DNA from: Clostridia bacterium
GTDB taxonomy: Bacteria > Bacillota > Peptococcia > DRI-13 > UBA5745
Direction of reading: 5' to 3'
Assembly (NCBI GenBank): GCA_018434325.1
Contig: JAHDPO010000035.1
Coordinates: 19,934-83,933 of the forward strand
DNA: 64,000 nt
This document shows positions 41,564-50,395 of the stretch, one piece after another. The first letter of the stretch is position 1. Every line of letters starts with the position of its first letter. The notes below the pieces were generated by a model. The model searched no databases, was not told the origin of the DNA, and saw nothing but the letters and a program-made list of their open reading frames with translations. The position numbers and the translations under genes were made by a program.

Positions 41564-42040
41564 ATGAAAGATTTGGAGCTGATGCTGGAATTATTGGAGC
41601 AAAAGAAGACATATTTTCTTCATTATGAAAAAGAAATGGAAGCTTTGCCCCTTTTGGCTACAGAGGAATTAGAACCCTGTCTGGAGCGAGGGGCAAAAAT
41701 AATAAAAAGGCTGGAAGAGCTGGAGCTCAGATTAAGCCAATTGATCCAGCAAAACGGCCCCTTGGTTCGCTCAGCCCTCAACCATCAATGTGACCGCTAT
41801 CAGCTGAGCCCTGAGCTGGGCAAGCTTTATGACGCTTCCTTAAGCGTCAAGGCCGTAGCCTCCCGGATCCTGCAAAATGATGAAATGATCCGGCAGCGGA
41901 TTGCGGCGGAAAGAGAAAAGGCCCTGGAAAATATTAAGGAAATCAACAGCCGTTCTCATGTGGTGGCCGGAAAATACCACCGCTCCATGCAAACCGGGGT
42001 AACGAATTTTTTCCCGGAAACCCAGGGGAAAGAGATTTAA
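41564..42040 (+). CDS. FliT-like flagellar chaperone (tentative)
   Basis: 158 residues, wholly helical: LELMLELLEQKKTYFLHYEK, IIKRLEELELRLSQLIQQN, ILQNDEMIRQRIAAEREKAL. It ends with HRSMQTGVTNFFPETQGKEI. Position between csrA and fliD plus helical build suggests a FliT- or FlgN-type chaperone, probably for FliD. No diagnostic residue fixes the identity. Starts four bases after csrA. Confidence 0.6.
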   Translation: MKDLELMLELLEQKKTYFLHYEKEMEALPLLATEELEPCLERGAKIIKRLEELELRLSQLIQQNGPLVRSALNHQCDRYQLSPELGKLYDASLSVKAVASRILQNDEMIRQRIAAEREKALENIKEINSRSHVVAGKYHRSMQTGVTNFFPETQGKEI

Positions 42041-42046
42041 GAGCTG

Positions 42047-42080
42047 TTTAATAAATAAGCAAACCTGCGATAATCAGGTT
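42047..42080 (+). promoter_or_regulatory. Candidate flagellar-sigma-like promoter and palindrome before fliD
   Basis: TTTA at 42047, 16 bases, GCGATAAT at 42067. The -10 box is inside a palindrome AACCTG-CGATAAT-CAGGTT (42062-42080). The matching CTGCGATAATC occurs before flgM (36618). Confidence 0.45.
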
Positions 42081-42106
42081 AGAAGTCAAGAAATGAGGGA
42101 AGTCGT

Positions 42107-44959
42107 ATGGCTAACAATATCGGAAGTTCCAATTATTACAGCGTGTCCTCCTATACCAATAAAGGCATATCCGGCCTGGTTTCCGGCATGGACACCGAAA
42201 ATATGGTTAAGCAGATGCTTTCCGGTACCCAGAAAAAAATCGATAAACAAAATACCTTACAGCAGCAAACTCTGTGGAGGCAGGAATTTTATAGGGAGAT
42301 TATCACTTCGATCAATAGCGTGCGCAATAAATATTTCAACAGCGCTTTTGACGCCTCTCCTATCAACAATTTGGCCAGCAGCAAATTCTTTAATTCTATG
42401 GTTTCTTCTGTAACTTCCGGCAGTGCCGTTAAGGTAATCAGTTCTGCCGCCGGCGCCACCGCAGGAGATATGCGGATATCGGTGGAGCAGCTGGCGGAAG
42501 CCGCTTCCTTAAGCTCGGCCAAAGCCATAGGCGCAAGCAACAGCATTACAGCGACTACGGCTCTCAGCGAGAGCATGCTGGCCGGCTTTGAGAAAAATCT
42601 GGTGCTGAATGTGGGAGGCACCGCCGTAAACATCGATTTGAACGGCGCCGCTGATCAGGCGGCAATGCTCAACCGCATTAATGATGCTCTGCAAAACGCC
42701 GGTACCGGCGCCACTGCCAAAATCTTTGACAACAAGCTGCGGATCATCGGCGACCAAGCGAATAATACCATTTCCGTTCATGAGACCAGTACGGCGTTGG
42801 CTTTAAAAATGACCGGCCTTATAGCCGGCAGCTCCTCCTCCAAGCTGGAAACCGACGGCAGCCAAATGCTGCAGTCCGGCAGCAATATCAGCCCTGACGC
42901 CGGTGTTTCCATTACCGTAAATCTTGACGGAGTGGAAAAGCAAATCACCTTAAACCCCCTGGCGGATGAGGATGGCAAAATTACCAAGGAGGCTCTGCGA
43001 GATAGTTTGCAGGCAGAATTAAACCGCACCTTCGGCAATTATGTGACAGCCTCTCTGGTAGGTGATGATAACGACAAAATTGAGCTGAAGCTTAATTTTG
43101 ACAATGAAGCAGGCCATTCACTCAGCATTTACGGCATGGAAAGCAGCAGGCTGGGCATCGCTGCCGGCTCCTCCAGCCGCCTGACCTCCTCTTCTAAACT
43201 CAGTGAATTGGGCGTAAGCGGTGAACGCTTTGCCTTCACCATCAACGGCAAGGAATTTACGTTTTCCAAGGACGATACCATCGGCTCCATGATCAATAAG
43301 ATTAACAGCGGCAATGCGGGAGTTCAGATGAGCTTCTCCTCCGTAAGCAATATGTTTAAGCTTGCCGCCACTTCTACCGGCAGCCAGTTCGGAATAGATA
43401 TCCGCCAGACGGAAGGCAATCTTTTGGGTGAGCTTTTTCAGTCTGCCGACGGCGTTTCTATGTTTAATTCCGGCAACTCCGTAGCCAGCGGCCAATTGAC
43501 GGTAGGCTCTATTCAGGGCAAGGCCCTGGACTCTTCCTATGGCGCCGCCGGCGGAGCTTCCTTCAAGATCAATGTTAATGGCATTGATCACTCCTTTACC
43601 CTGGCTGAGCGAAATAAGGAATACAGCGCTGACGAAGTCATGGACTTAATGAACAACTGGCTGAAGGACAAATTTGGCAGAAGCGGCGGTAAACAAAATA
43701 TTGAATTTAAAGACGGCAAGCTGGAGATCCGGGATGGCTCCGTCGTCAAATTTGCTCAATCCTCTGTGGATACGGAAAATGCCAATATCCTGAAACAAGA
43801 GGAAAAAAACGATATCGCTCTGGCTTTAGGCCTTACCACTACCGCCAAATCCAATGTGGCTTCCGCAAACACAAAAGTCTCGGAGATTTATCAGTTAAAG
43901 GATATTTACAGCCAGTTCAACGGCGGTGCGATCAATCCCAATACCACTTTGGCCCAATTGACCAGCTACGAAGGCGGTAAAGTCAGCTTTGCCGACGGAC
44001 GCCTTTCTTTGACGGCAGAAAATCCTGGCGACACCGTCACTCTTATTTCTCAGGGCATGAAAGATTTATTCGGCGTAGACAGCCTGGCTTACAATGACGG
44101 CAAAATTAAGTCTGCCTACGAAGACGAGATAAAAGAAGGCAAGGACGCCAAAATCACCATCAACGGCGTTCAGACTACCCGCAGCAGCAATACCTTTACC
44201 GTTGACGGCATCACCCTCCAGGCCACGGCAAAGAGTGCCGGTGAAGATACGGTGATCAGCACCAGCCGGGATACGGATAGCGTTGTTACGGCTTTCAAAT
44301 CCTTTATTGAGGATTACAACGCTATGATCGAGAAGTTGACGGGCTACACCACTGCCGACGCCACCTATAAAGATTATGCTCCTTTAACTGAGGAGCAGAA
44401 AAAGGAGATGAGTGAAAGAGAAATTGAGCTGTGGGAGGAAAAGGCCAAAAGCGGTCTTCTCCGCAACGACAGCACCGTAACCTCCTTCCTCAACAGTCTT
44501 TTTACCTCACTGTACAGTCGTCCGGCTGCTTCGGCCTTTGCCCTGTATGATATCGGTATTGAAGCCACCGATTATAAACAGCCGGGTAAGCTGTTTTTTG
44601 ACGAAACGAAACTAAGGGAAGCTCTGGCCTCCGATCCCGCCTCCGTGGAAGCCTTGTTCACCGATGGGCTAAACGGTATGGCCAAGCAGATGAGCACCTT
44701 GATGGATAATGCGGCCAAGGTCAGCGCGGCAAGCCCCGGTTCTCTGGTAGCTTTAGCCGGCATGAAGGGATCGTCTACGGAGACCAGGAATTTATTAAAC
44801 GACAACCTCACCAGCATCAACAACAAGCTGAAGGATCTCCAGGACAAATACGAAAGAGAAAAAGCCCGCTATTGGAAGCAGTTCAATGATATGGAGAAAA
44901 TTTTAGCTAATTATCAAAGTCAAAGTTCTTTTATTTCCCAGCAGTTCGGCGGTTATTGA
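42107..44959 (+). CDS. fliD: Flagellar filament cap protein FliD (large)
   Basis: 950 residues, longer than the usual 450-700. The N-terminal domain is FliD_N (GISGLVSGMDTENMVKQMLS, QKKIDKQNTLQQQTLWRQEF), with repeated variable domains in the middle (GVSGERFAFTINGKEFTFSK, IKINVNGIDHSFTLAE-like), and the C-terminal coiled-coil domain (LFTDGLNGMAKQMSTLMDNA, INNKLKDLQDKYEREKARYW). FliD caps the filament and folds flagellin. The central variable part is exposed. GAGGGA upstream of the ATG. Confidence 0.93.
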   Translation: MANNIGSSNYYSVSSYTNKGISGLVSGMDTENMVKQMLSGTQKKIDKQNTLQQQTLWRQEFYREIITSINSVRNKYFNSAFDASPINNLASSKFFNSMVSSVTSGSAVKVISSAAGATAGDMRISVEQLAEAASLSSAKAIGASNSITATTALSESMLAGFEKNLVLNVGGTAVNIDLNGAADQAAMLNRINDALQNAGTGATAKIFDNKLRIIGDQANNTISVHETSTALALKMTGLIAGSSSSKLETDGSQMLQSGSNISPDAGVSITVNLDGVEKQITLNPLADEDGKITKEALRDSLQAELNRTFGNYVTASLVGDDNDKIELKLNFDNEAGHSLSIYGMESSRLGIAAGSSSRLTSSSKLSELGVSGERFAFTINGKEFTFSKDDTIGSMINKINSGNAGVQMSFSSVSNMFKLAATSTGSQFGIDIRQTEGNLLGELFQSADGVSMFNSGNSVASGQLTVGSIQGKALDSSYGAAGGASFKINVNGIDHSFTLAERNKEYSADEVMDLMNNWLKDKFGRSGGKQNIEFKDGKLEIRDGSVVKFAQSSVDTENANILKQEEKNDIALALGLTTTAKSNVASANTKVSEIYQLKDIYSQFNGGAINPNTTLAQLTSYEGGKVSFADGRLSLTAENPGDTVTLISQGMKDLFGVDSLAYNDGKIKSAYEDEIKEGKDAKITINGVQTTRSSNTFTVDGITLQATAKSAGEDTVISTSRDTDSVVTAFKSFIEDYNAMIEKLTGYTTADATYKDYAPLTEEQKKEMSEREIELWEEKAKSGLLRNDSTVTSFLNSLFTSLYSRPAASAFALYDIGIEATDYKQPGKLFFDETKLREALASDPASVEALFTDGLNGMAKQMSTLMDNAAKVSAASPGSLVALAGMKGSSTETRNLLNDNLTSINNKLKDLQDKYEREKARYWKQFNDMEKILANYQSQSSFISQQFGGY

Positions 44960-45011
44960 TGACAGCCGGAGGTCAAGAATAAGTATCCTAAATTTATAGG
45001 GAGTGGTGGCA

Positions 45012-45392
45012 ATGATGACGAAACAATCTTATCAGGCTTACAAGCAGCAATCGGTGATGACGATGACCTCCACAGAAATGCTGACTATGCTGTATGACGG
45101 CATATTAAAAGAGCTTTATCTGGTTAACAAGGCTTTTGAGGTTAAGAATTATACGGAAATTAACAGGGGACTGCAAAAAATCCAGCGTATCTTGAGCCAT
45201 TTAAAAACCACATTGAATATGAATTATGATATTGCCAAAAATTTAATGTCGTTATATGATTATTTTAGTTGGATTGTGACTCAGGCCAATCTCAAGAAAG
45301 ATCCTGCCAAACTGGATGAAGTGGCAGAGATGGTGGCAGAGCTTAGAGAGTCCTATATTCAGGCCGACAAAAATGCCCGGATGCACGCCTAG
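45012..45392 (+). CDS. fliS: Flagellin chaperone FliS
   Basis: 126 residues from ATG 45012 (GGGAG eight bases upstream; GTG 45003 is less likely). YQAYKQQSVMTMTSTEMLTM, YDGILKELYLVNKAFEVKNY and NRGLQKIQRILSHLKTTLNM are the FliS four-helix pattern. It binds the flagellin C-terminus before export. It follows fliD by 52 bp in the usual fliD-fliS order. Confidence 0.93.
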   Translation: MMTKQSYQAYKQQSVMTMTSTEMLTMLYDGILKELYLVNKAFEVKNYTEINRGLQKIQRILSHLKTTLNMNYDIAKNLMSLYDYFSWIVTQANLKKDPAKLDEVAEMVAELRESYIQADKNARMHA

Positions 45393-45435
45393 AAATTTGT
45401 GATGTAGGCTTGTGGGGGAAAGAAGGATTGCCGCT

Positions 45436-45798
45436 ATGTTCTTTCAGGAAAAGTCGTTTAAAACCATGGAAGCCGGCGTTGGGGCTGCCTGGCTGCAGCA
45501 AAAGGTGCACACCCAGAACCTGGCCAATTTTGATACTCCCGGTTACAAAGCAAAAAGCATTGTGTTTAATGAAGCGCTGACCCGAGCTATGGGCAGTGAC
45601 GGCAAAAGAAGTTCGGCACTGCGGGCCAGGGTTATTGACAGCGACAGCTCCACTATCCGGCCTGACGGCAATAATGTGGACATGGACTCGGAAAGCGTCA
45701 GCCTGTATAAGGCCTATGTCCATTACAGCATGCTGCTGGATAAGGTGAAGAGCGAGATCAATAATTACAATTATGTCGTCAACAACGCCCCAAAATGA
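45436..45798 (+). CDS. flgB: Flagellar basal-body rod protein FlgB
   Basis: 120 residues from ATG 45436, with AGAAGGA upstream (the GTG further upstream lacks one). MFFQEKSFKTMEAGVGAAWL, then QKVHTQNLANFDTPGYKAKS, the rod-protein N-terminal motif ANxDTPGYK, and C-terminal VHYSMLLDKVKSEINNYNYV. FlgB is the proximal rod. Eighteen bases to flgC. Confidence 0.92.
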   Translation: MFFQEKSFKTMEAGVGAAWLQQKVHTQNLANFDTPGYKAKSIVFNEALTRAMGSDGKRSSALRARVIDSDSSTIRPDGNNVDMDSESVSLYKAYVHYSMLLDKVKSEINNYNYVVNNAPK

Positions 45799-45822
45799 TG
45801 GTGATCAGGAGGATGTTTGTCC

Positions 45823-46269
45823 ATGGCTTTTTTGAACTCTTTAGATGTGGTAGGCTCGGCTTTAACCGCTCAGCGCTATCGTTCTGATATTATTTTACAG
45901 AATATCGCCAATGCCAAGACTACCCGCACTGCCGCCGGCGGACCTTATCGCCGCAAACAAGTGGTCTTTGAGGAAAGGCCCCTTAGCTTCCGGGAGAGCT
46001 TTGTTCATGCCAGCAGCCGCTATAACCAACTGGCTGACTCCGGCGGAGTCAGGGTTCAGCAGATGGTAGACAGCACCAATGAGCTAAAGCCCGTTTACGA
46101 CCCCAACCACCCCGACGCCGACGGCGATGGCTACGTCTGGTATCCCAACGTCGACACCACGGAGGAGATGGTGGACCTGATGGCGGCCTCGAATTCTTAT
46201 GAGGCTAATCTGACGGCCATGTCGGTAGTTAAGGCTATGATCGCCAAGACCCTGGAGATGGGCAGATAG
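45823..46269 (+). CDS. flgC: Flagellar basal-body rod protein FlgC
   Basis: 148 residues from ATG 45823 (AGGAGG ten bases upstream; TTG 45817 too close). FLNSLDVVGSALTAQRYRSD, IILQNIANAKTTRTAAGGPY, DGDGYVWYPNVDTTEEMVDL and AASNSYEANLTAMSVVKAMI are clear FlgC signatures. It forms the rod with FlgB, FlgF-type proteins and FliE. A terminator-like hairpin follows at 46308, an unusual break before fliE. Confidence 0.94.
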   Translation: MAFLNSLDVVGSALTAQRYRSDIILQNIANAKTTRTAAGGPYRRKQVVFEERPLSFRESFVHASSRYNQLADSGGVRVQQMVDSTNELKPVYDPNHPDADGDGYVWYPNVDTTEEMVDLMAASNSYEANLTAMSVVKAMIAKTLEMGR

Positions 46270-46307
46270 AGGGTAAATTAGGAATCCCACCTATTTAGAC
46301 AATGCAG

Positions 46308-46345
46308 AAAAAGGCAGTCGGCATATAAGAACTGACTGCTTTTTT
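46308..46345 (+). terminator. Terminator-like hairpin after flgC
   Basis: GCAGTC (46314-46319) and GACTGC (46334-46339), extended by A/T pairing on both sides, followed by a run of six Ts. Stops or attenuates transcription between flgC and fliE. Confidence 0.65.
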
Positions 46346-46441
46346 GTGTGTTATGCGGGGCTTATCCAATAGAATCAGTGTTGGCTTTTTTTAAAAACAC
46401 TATGTCTAGTTAAAATCTAATGGGTAAAATTACGAATACTA

Positions 46442-46470
46442 TTTACTTTTCTACAGATTCTGGGTATAAT
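46442..46470 (+). promoter_or_regulatory. Candidate sigma-A promoter for the fliE operon
   Basis: TTTACT, 17-bp spacer, TATAAT, about 150 bp before the fliE start. The -10 is perfect, the -35 matches four of six positions. Confidence 0.45.
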
Positions 46471-46619
46471 GAACGTTAATAGAGGAATTTTCTACAAAAA
46501 GTAAAGAATTAGGGTTTTTTTAATGGAGATTTACCAAAATGCAATCCTGATATAAGGCGCATTTGGTAATTATTTTGTATGTGGCGAGCCTTGGTTACAT
46601 TATGGATGAGGTGAAGAAT

Positions 46620-46919
46620 ATGTTTATTGTACCGATTCAGCCGATGAAGCCCATGGAATTTTCCCAAAGCAGCCAGACAATCAATCCAGCTGCCAAAGAG
46701 GGCTCCTTTCATCATGTGCTGAATAATGCGATGACGGCTCTGGATGAGACACAAAAGAATTCCCGGCAGGATGCTTATCAGTTGGCTTTGGGCAATGTTG
46801 ACAATCTTGGGGAAGTCATGATCAATACCTTAAAGGCTGAAAGTATGATTCAGACTACTGTTCAGGTTACTTCCCGGGCGATTAGCGCCTATAAAGAAAT
46901 CATGCAGATTCAAATATGA
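46620..46919 (+). CDS. fliE: Flagellar hook-basal body complex protein FliE
   Basis: 99 residues from ATG 46620 (GAGGTG six bases upstream). SFHHVLNNAMTALDETQKNS, DNLGEVMINTLKAESMIQTT and SRAISAYKEIMQIQI match FliE. It links the MS ring to the rod. Followed by fliF after 65 bp. Confidence 0.92.
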   Translation: MFIVPIQPMKPMEFSQSSQTINPAAKEGSFHHVLNNAMTALDETQKNSRQDAYQLALGNVDNLGEVMINTLKAESMIQTTVQVTSRAISAYKEIMQIQI

Positions 46920-46984
46920 CGAGATGTTTTCTATTTCTTCTGTAAAGAATGGCTTTTCAATACGGACGGAAAGTGGGTTGAACT

Positions 46985-48610
46985 GTGGCGGGTCCAGGCG
47001 ATCAGAATAAGAATCCAATGCAAAGTATCAAAGTTTATTTTGAGAATTTACCGGTAAAAACAAAAAGGCTGGTTATTTTTGCTGCTATCGGGCTTGTCCT
47101 GGCGGCGGCTGGAGCGACTTTATTTTTAAATACAAAAGATAGCGGCTACCGGGTACTGTATACGGGAATGGAGCCGGCAGAGGTAGCGGACGTCTATGCT
47201 GCAGTGCAGAACTTGGGAGTTGTGCCTGAGCTGGATGGCAAAGGGCAGATATTAGTGCCGGAGGGCCGGTACGAGTATCTGCTTTTGCAGTTGGCATCTA
47301 AAGGATATCCTAAATCTACTTTAGCCTACGACGTTTTCCTGAATAACGCAGGAATGACGGCGACAGAATCGGATAAAAAACAGATTTTGCTTTTTCAGCT
47401 GCAAAACCGTATCCAGGATACCTTAAAACGGATCGATGGTGTGGAAAGCGCAGTGGTCAACCTGACGGTGCCGGATAATAACGATAATGTCTGGCTTTTG
47501 GCTACCAGCGACCAGGTAGCCACTGCCGGAGTCATGCTGACTTTGGGCAGGAATGTTGAGTTGATTCCGGAGCAGGTCAATGCCATCAAAAACTTGGTGG
47601 CATTTAGCGTGCCTAAGATGGACCCGGCCAATGTTAAAGTAGTGGACGCCGCCACCGGCCTTGAGCTGGAGGGTCTGGGATCCGGCGGCGAGGGTGGTGT
47701 TGGCGGCAGCCGCTATGCCTTGCAGCTGGAGCAAACCTTCCAGGATCTTATCGAGAGCAATGTCCGGCGCAGCCTGGTTCCCTGGTACGGAGAAAAAGGC
47801 GTTTTTGTAGTGGCCAGGGTTACTTTAGATCTGGACAAGATGATGTCGGAAAAGATGGAGCTTTTAAATAAGGTAGGTCCCGACGGCGAGGATCTGGGCG
47901 GCTATACCACCCATCACGAAGTTGAAGGCGTTAAAGAAGGGGTCGACAATGTGGCCGGCATTGTCGGTGAAGAAAACAACACAGATATCCCGACTTATGA
48001 GCTGCAGGGCCCGGCCGGCAATCAGGATATCGCTCACTATTATGGCAGTATCGATTATGATTACGGCTATTTGAAAACCCAGGTGGAAAAAGGCAATGCC
48101 TACATTAAGCGAGGCACCGTTGCCGTTATTGTGGACGAAAAAAGCCTGACGGAAGACCGTCGCCTGGAGATTCTCGATATTATTTCCAAAAGTGCGGATA
48201 TAGCTCCGGAATTCATTGCTTTATCGGCGCTGAACCCGCCGCCGCCGGTTATCGAGCCTATTGTGCCTACCGAGGCGCCTGCTGAGGATACAGGCTGGGA
48301 AATTCCCTTCTGGGTCTACATTGCTGCCGGCGCAGCCTTGCTGTTGGTTGTCATTCTTGTTATTGTCTTTATCTTGCTGCGGCGGCGGGCGGCTCGTCTG
48401 GCCCGGGCTCGGGAGGCCGCCATTAAGGCCCAGCAGGCGGATATGGAAAACGAAATCGAGCGCTACAAGCAGGAATTGGCCAACGCTGCCAAATCGGCAG
48501 TCAATGCCAAGGATGACGCCATTACCGGCGAAATCCGTCAATTTGCCCGGGATAATCCTGAAATCACTGCCAATTTACTGCGTAATTGGCTGAAGGAAGG
48601 AGAGAGTTAG
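46985..48610 (+). CDS. fliF: Flagellar MS-ring protein FliF
   Basis: 541 residues from GTG 46985. First membrane segment LVIFAAIGLVLAAAGATLFL, ring-forming domains (YRVLYTGMEPAEVADVYAAV, GYPKSTLAYDVFLNNAGMTA), second membrane segment VYIAAGAALLLVVILVIVFI, and a C-terminal tail binding FliG (ARDNPEITANLLRNWLKEG). Forms the base ring of the motor in the cytoplasmic membrane. Normal length; six bases to fliG. Confidence 0.95.
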   Translation: MAGPGDQNKNPMQSIKVYFENLPVKTKRLVIFAAIGLVLAAAGATLFLNTKDSGYRVLYTGMEPAEVADVYAAVQNLGVVPELDGKGQILVPEGRYEYLLLQLASKGYPKSTLAYDVFLNNAGMTATESDKKQILLFQLQNRIQDTLKRIDGVESAVVNLTVPDNNDNVWLLATSDQVATAGVMLTLGRNVELIPEQVNAIKNLVAFSVPKMDPANVKVVDAATGLELEGLGSGGEGGVGGSRYALQLEQTFQDLIESNVRRSLVPWYGEKGVFVVARVTLDLDKMMSEKMELLNKVGPDGEDLGGYTTHHEVEGVKEGVDNVAGIVGEENNTDIPTYELQGPAGNQDIAHYYGSIDYDYGYLKTQVEKGNAYIKRGTVAVIVDEKSLTEDRRLEILDIISKSADIAPEFIALSALNPPPPVIEPIVPTEAPAEDTGWEIPFWVYIAAGAALLLVVILVIVFILLRRRAARLARAREAAIKAQQADMENEIERYKQELANAAKSAVNAKDDAITGEIRQFARDNPEITANLLRNWLKEGES

Positions 48611-48612
48611 GC

Positions 48613-49638
48613 ATGGCTACAGCCTCGGGAAAAGCAAAGGGCAAGTTAAGCTCTGCCGGCAGAGCGGCGGCGGTTATTGTGGCTTTGGGGTCGGAGCATG
48701 CCTCCGGTGTTTATAAGCACCTGAGAGAGGAAGAGATAGAGCGCCTTTCTATAGAGGTGGCTAAGCTTAACCGTTTATCCTCGGAAGATCTCCTGGAAAT
48801 TGTCGAAGATTTTTATGGCTTATGCATAACCCAAAAAGTAATTTCCGAAGGCGGCGTTCTCTATGCCAGAGACGTGCTGGAAAAGGCCTTCGGGCCCCAA
48901 ATGGCCGCATCCTATATGGATCGGATATCGAAATCCATGCAGGTGCGGGCTCTGGAATTCGTCAGAAAAGCCAACAGCAAAAACCTGATGATTATGCTGC
49001 AAAACGAGCATCCCCAAACCGTCGCTTTCGTACTTTCTTATGCCAGAGCCGAACAGGCTTCTTTCGTCATTTCTCAGCTGGAAAAAGAAATGCAGCTGGA
49101 TGTCATTCAGCGTATTGCCAAGCTGGAAAGCGTCTCCCCCGAAGTGGTCAATATTGTGGAGGAAGTGCTGGAACGGCGGTTCGCTTCCGTAGTATCTGTG
49201 GATATGACGGAAATCGGCGGCGTCAATTACGTGGCGGATATCATGAATCAGACGGATCGCAATACCGAAAAGCATATCTTTGATGAGCTGAACAGACGGG
49301 ATCCCATTTTATCGGAAAACATCAGAAAGCTGATGTTCGTTTTCGAGGATATCGTCAATTTGGACGATATGACTATCCAGCGGTTCTTGCGGGAAGTGGA
49401 TACCCAGGACCTGGCTATTGCCATTAAAGGCTCCAATGAAGATGTCAAGGAAATATTGCTTAACAACGTTTCTCGCCGGGCCAAGGAAACCATCCTTACC
49501 GATATCGAATATTTGCGCAACGTCCGCTTGAAAGATGTGGAGGAAGCCCAGCAGCGGATCGTCAATATTATCCGCAGCCTGGAAGAATCGGGTGAGATCG
49601 TGATTTCTAGAGGCGGAGGGGATGAGATCATTGCCTGA
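48613..49638 (+). CDS. fliG: Flagellar motor switch protein FliG
   Basis: 341 residues from ATG 48613 (GGAGAG upstream). AAAVIVALGSEHASGVYKHL, NLMIMLQNEHPQTVAFVLSY (EHPQ motif), and the C-terminal torque helix with charged residues (LNRRDPILSENIRKLMFVFE, IQRFLREVDTQDLAIAIKG). FliG transmits MotA torque to the rotor. Overlaps fliH by 17 bases. Confidence 0.95.
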   Translation: MATASGKAKGKLSSAGRAAAVIVALGSEHASGVYKHLREEEIERLSIEVAKLNRLSSEDLLEIVEDFYGLCITQKVISEGGVLYARDVLEKAFGPQMAASYMDRISKSMQVRALEFVRKANSKNLMIMLQNEHPQTVAFVLSYARAEQASFVISQLEKEMQLDVIQRIAKLESVSPEVVNIVEEVLERRFASVVSVDMTEIGGVNYVADIMNQTDRNTEKHIFDELNRRDPILSENIRKLMFVFEDIVNLDDMTIQRFLREVDTQDLAIAIKGSNEDVKEILLNNVSRRAKETILTDIEYLRNVRLKDVEEAQQRIVNIIRSLEESGEIVISRGGGDEIIA

Positions 49639-50395
49639 TATTTTTAAGCACCATTTCTTCCAGATGCAGGAAGAGGATACCGTCTTAATTCCTGAGACGG
49701 CGCCCTGGGATTTTGCTCCGGAGGATGGGGCGGACTCGGAAGAAATGGCGGCTTTGCCGGCCGGGAAAGCGGAAAAGAACGAGCCTGTTGAGGATGAAAG
49801 TCCTGATAGCGTAATCGATCGCTATAGACAGCGGCTGCTCTTGAGCAAAGAAGGATTTTACAATGCTGTTTTGCCGGAGCTGCAAGAGGAGCTGCGGCAG
49901 CGCCTGGAAGAGATGCTGGAACGGATATACCGGGAAGAATTGATGAAGAAGCGAGAGGAAATCCGACAATCTCTTGCATTTTTGAGCCAAGGGTTGCAAG
50001 CTATGGAAGAAAGCCATCAGGCTTATATTAAAGAATTTACCGAAGAACTAAAATATATGGCCCTCGATATTGCGGAGAGGATTTTGCAAAAAGAAATACA
50101 GGCGGATCCCAAGGCTCTGGAGACCATGGTTTTGGAGTTGGTGGCCGAGGTAAAAAATGCTCCCTGGATCAATGTAGAAGTATCCGAACAGGCCAAGGGT
50201 TTGGCCGAGCACTTAAAAATTCAATTAAACAAAGCGGAGCAAGGCAAAGCGATTTTTGTTTCGGCTAAGGATGTGCCGCCGGATACCTGCCGGATCGAAA
50301 CGGAGGACGGCTTTATCGAGGCAACCTTATCCGTACAGCTGCAGCAGTTGCGGCAAGCCTTTGTACAGGCGGAAGAGGAAGGGGACGAATCTTGA
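49622..50395 (+). CDS. fliH: Flagellar export ATPase regulator FliH
   Basis: 257 residues from ATG 49622 (GGAGG upstream). Acidic N-terminus, then a long coiled coil (VLPELQEELRQRLEEMLERI, IRQSLAFLSQGLQAMEESHQ) and the C-terminal VWF-E-like domain (LALDIAERILQKEIQ-type DIAERILQKEIQADP, CRIETEDGFIEATLSVQLQQ). It holds FliI at the export gate. Overlaps fliI by four bases. Confidence 0.88.
   Translation: MRSLPDIFKHHFFQMQEEDTVLIPETAPWDFAPEDGADSEEMAALPAGKAEKNEPVEDESPDSVIDRYRQRLLLSKEGFYNAVLPELQEELRQRLEEMLERIYREELMKKREEIRQSLAFLSQGLQAMEESHQAYIKEFTEELKYMALDIAERILQKEIQADPKALETMVLELVAEVKNAPWINVEVSEQAKGLAEHLKIQLNKAEQGKAIFVSAKDVPPDTCRIETEDGFIEATLSVQLQQLRQAFVQAEEEGDES

Larger units (their letters stand above)
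46270..46619 (+). other. 350-bp intergenic region between flgC and fliE
   Basis: It contains a terminator-like hairpin (46308-46345), an AT-rich part, and a TATAAT at 46465-46470 with TTTACT 17 bases before it, so it probably separates two transcripts. GAGGTG before ATG 46620 is the fliE ribosome site. Nothing coding is seen. Confidence 0.6.
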
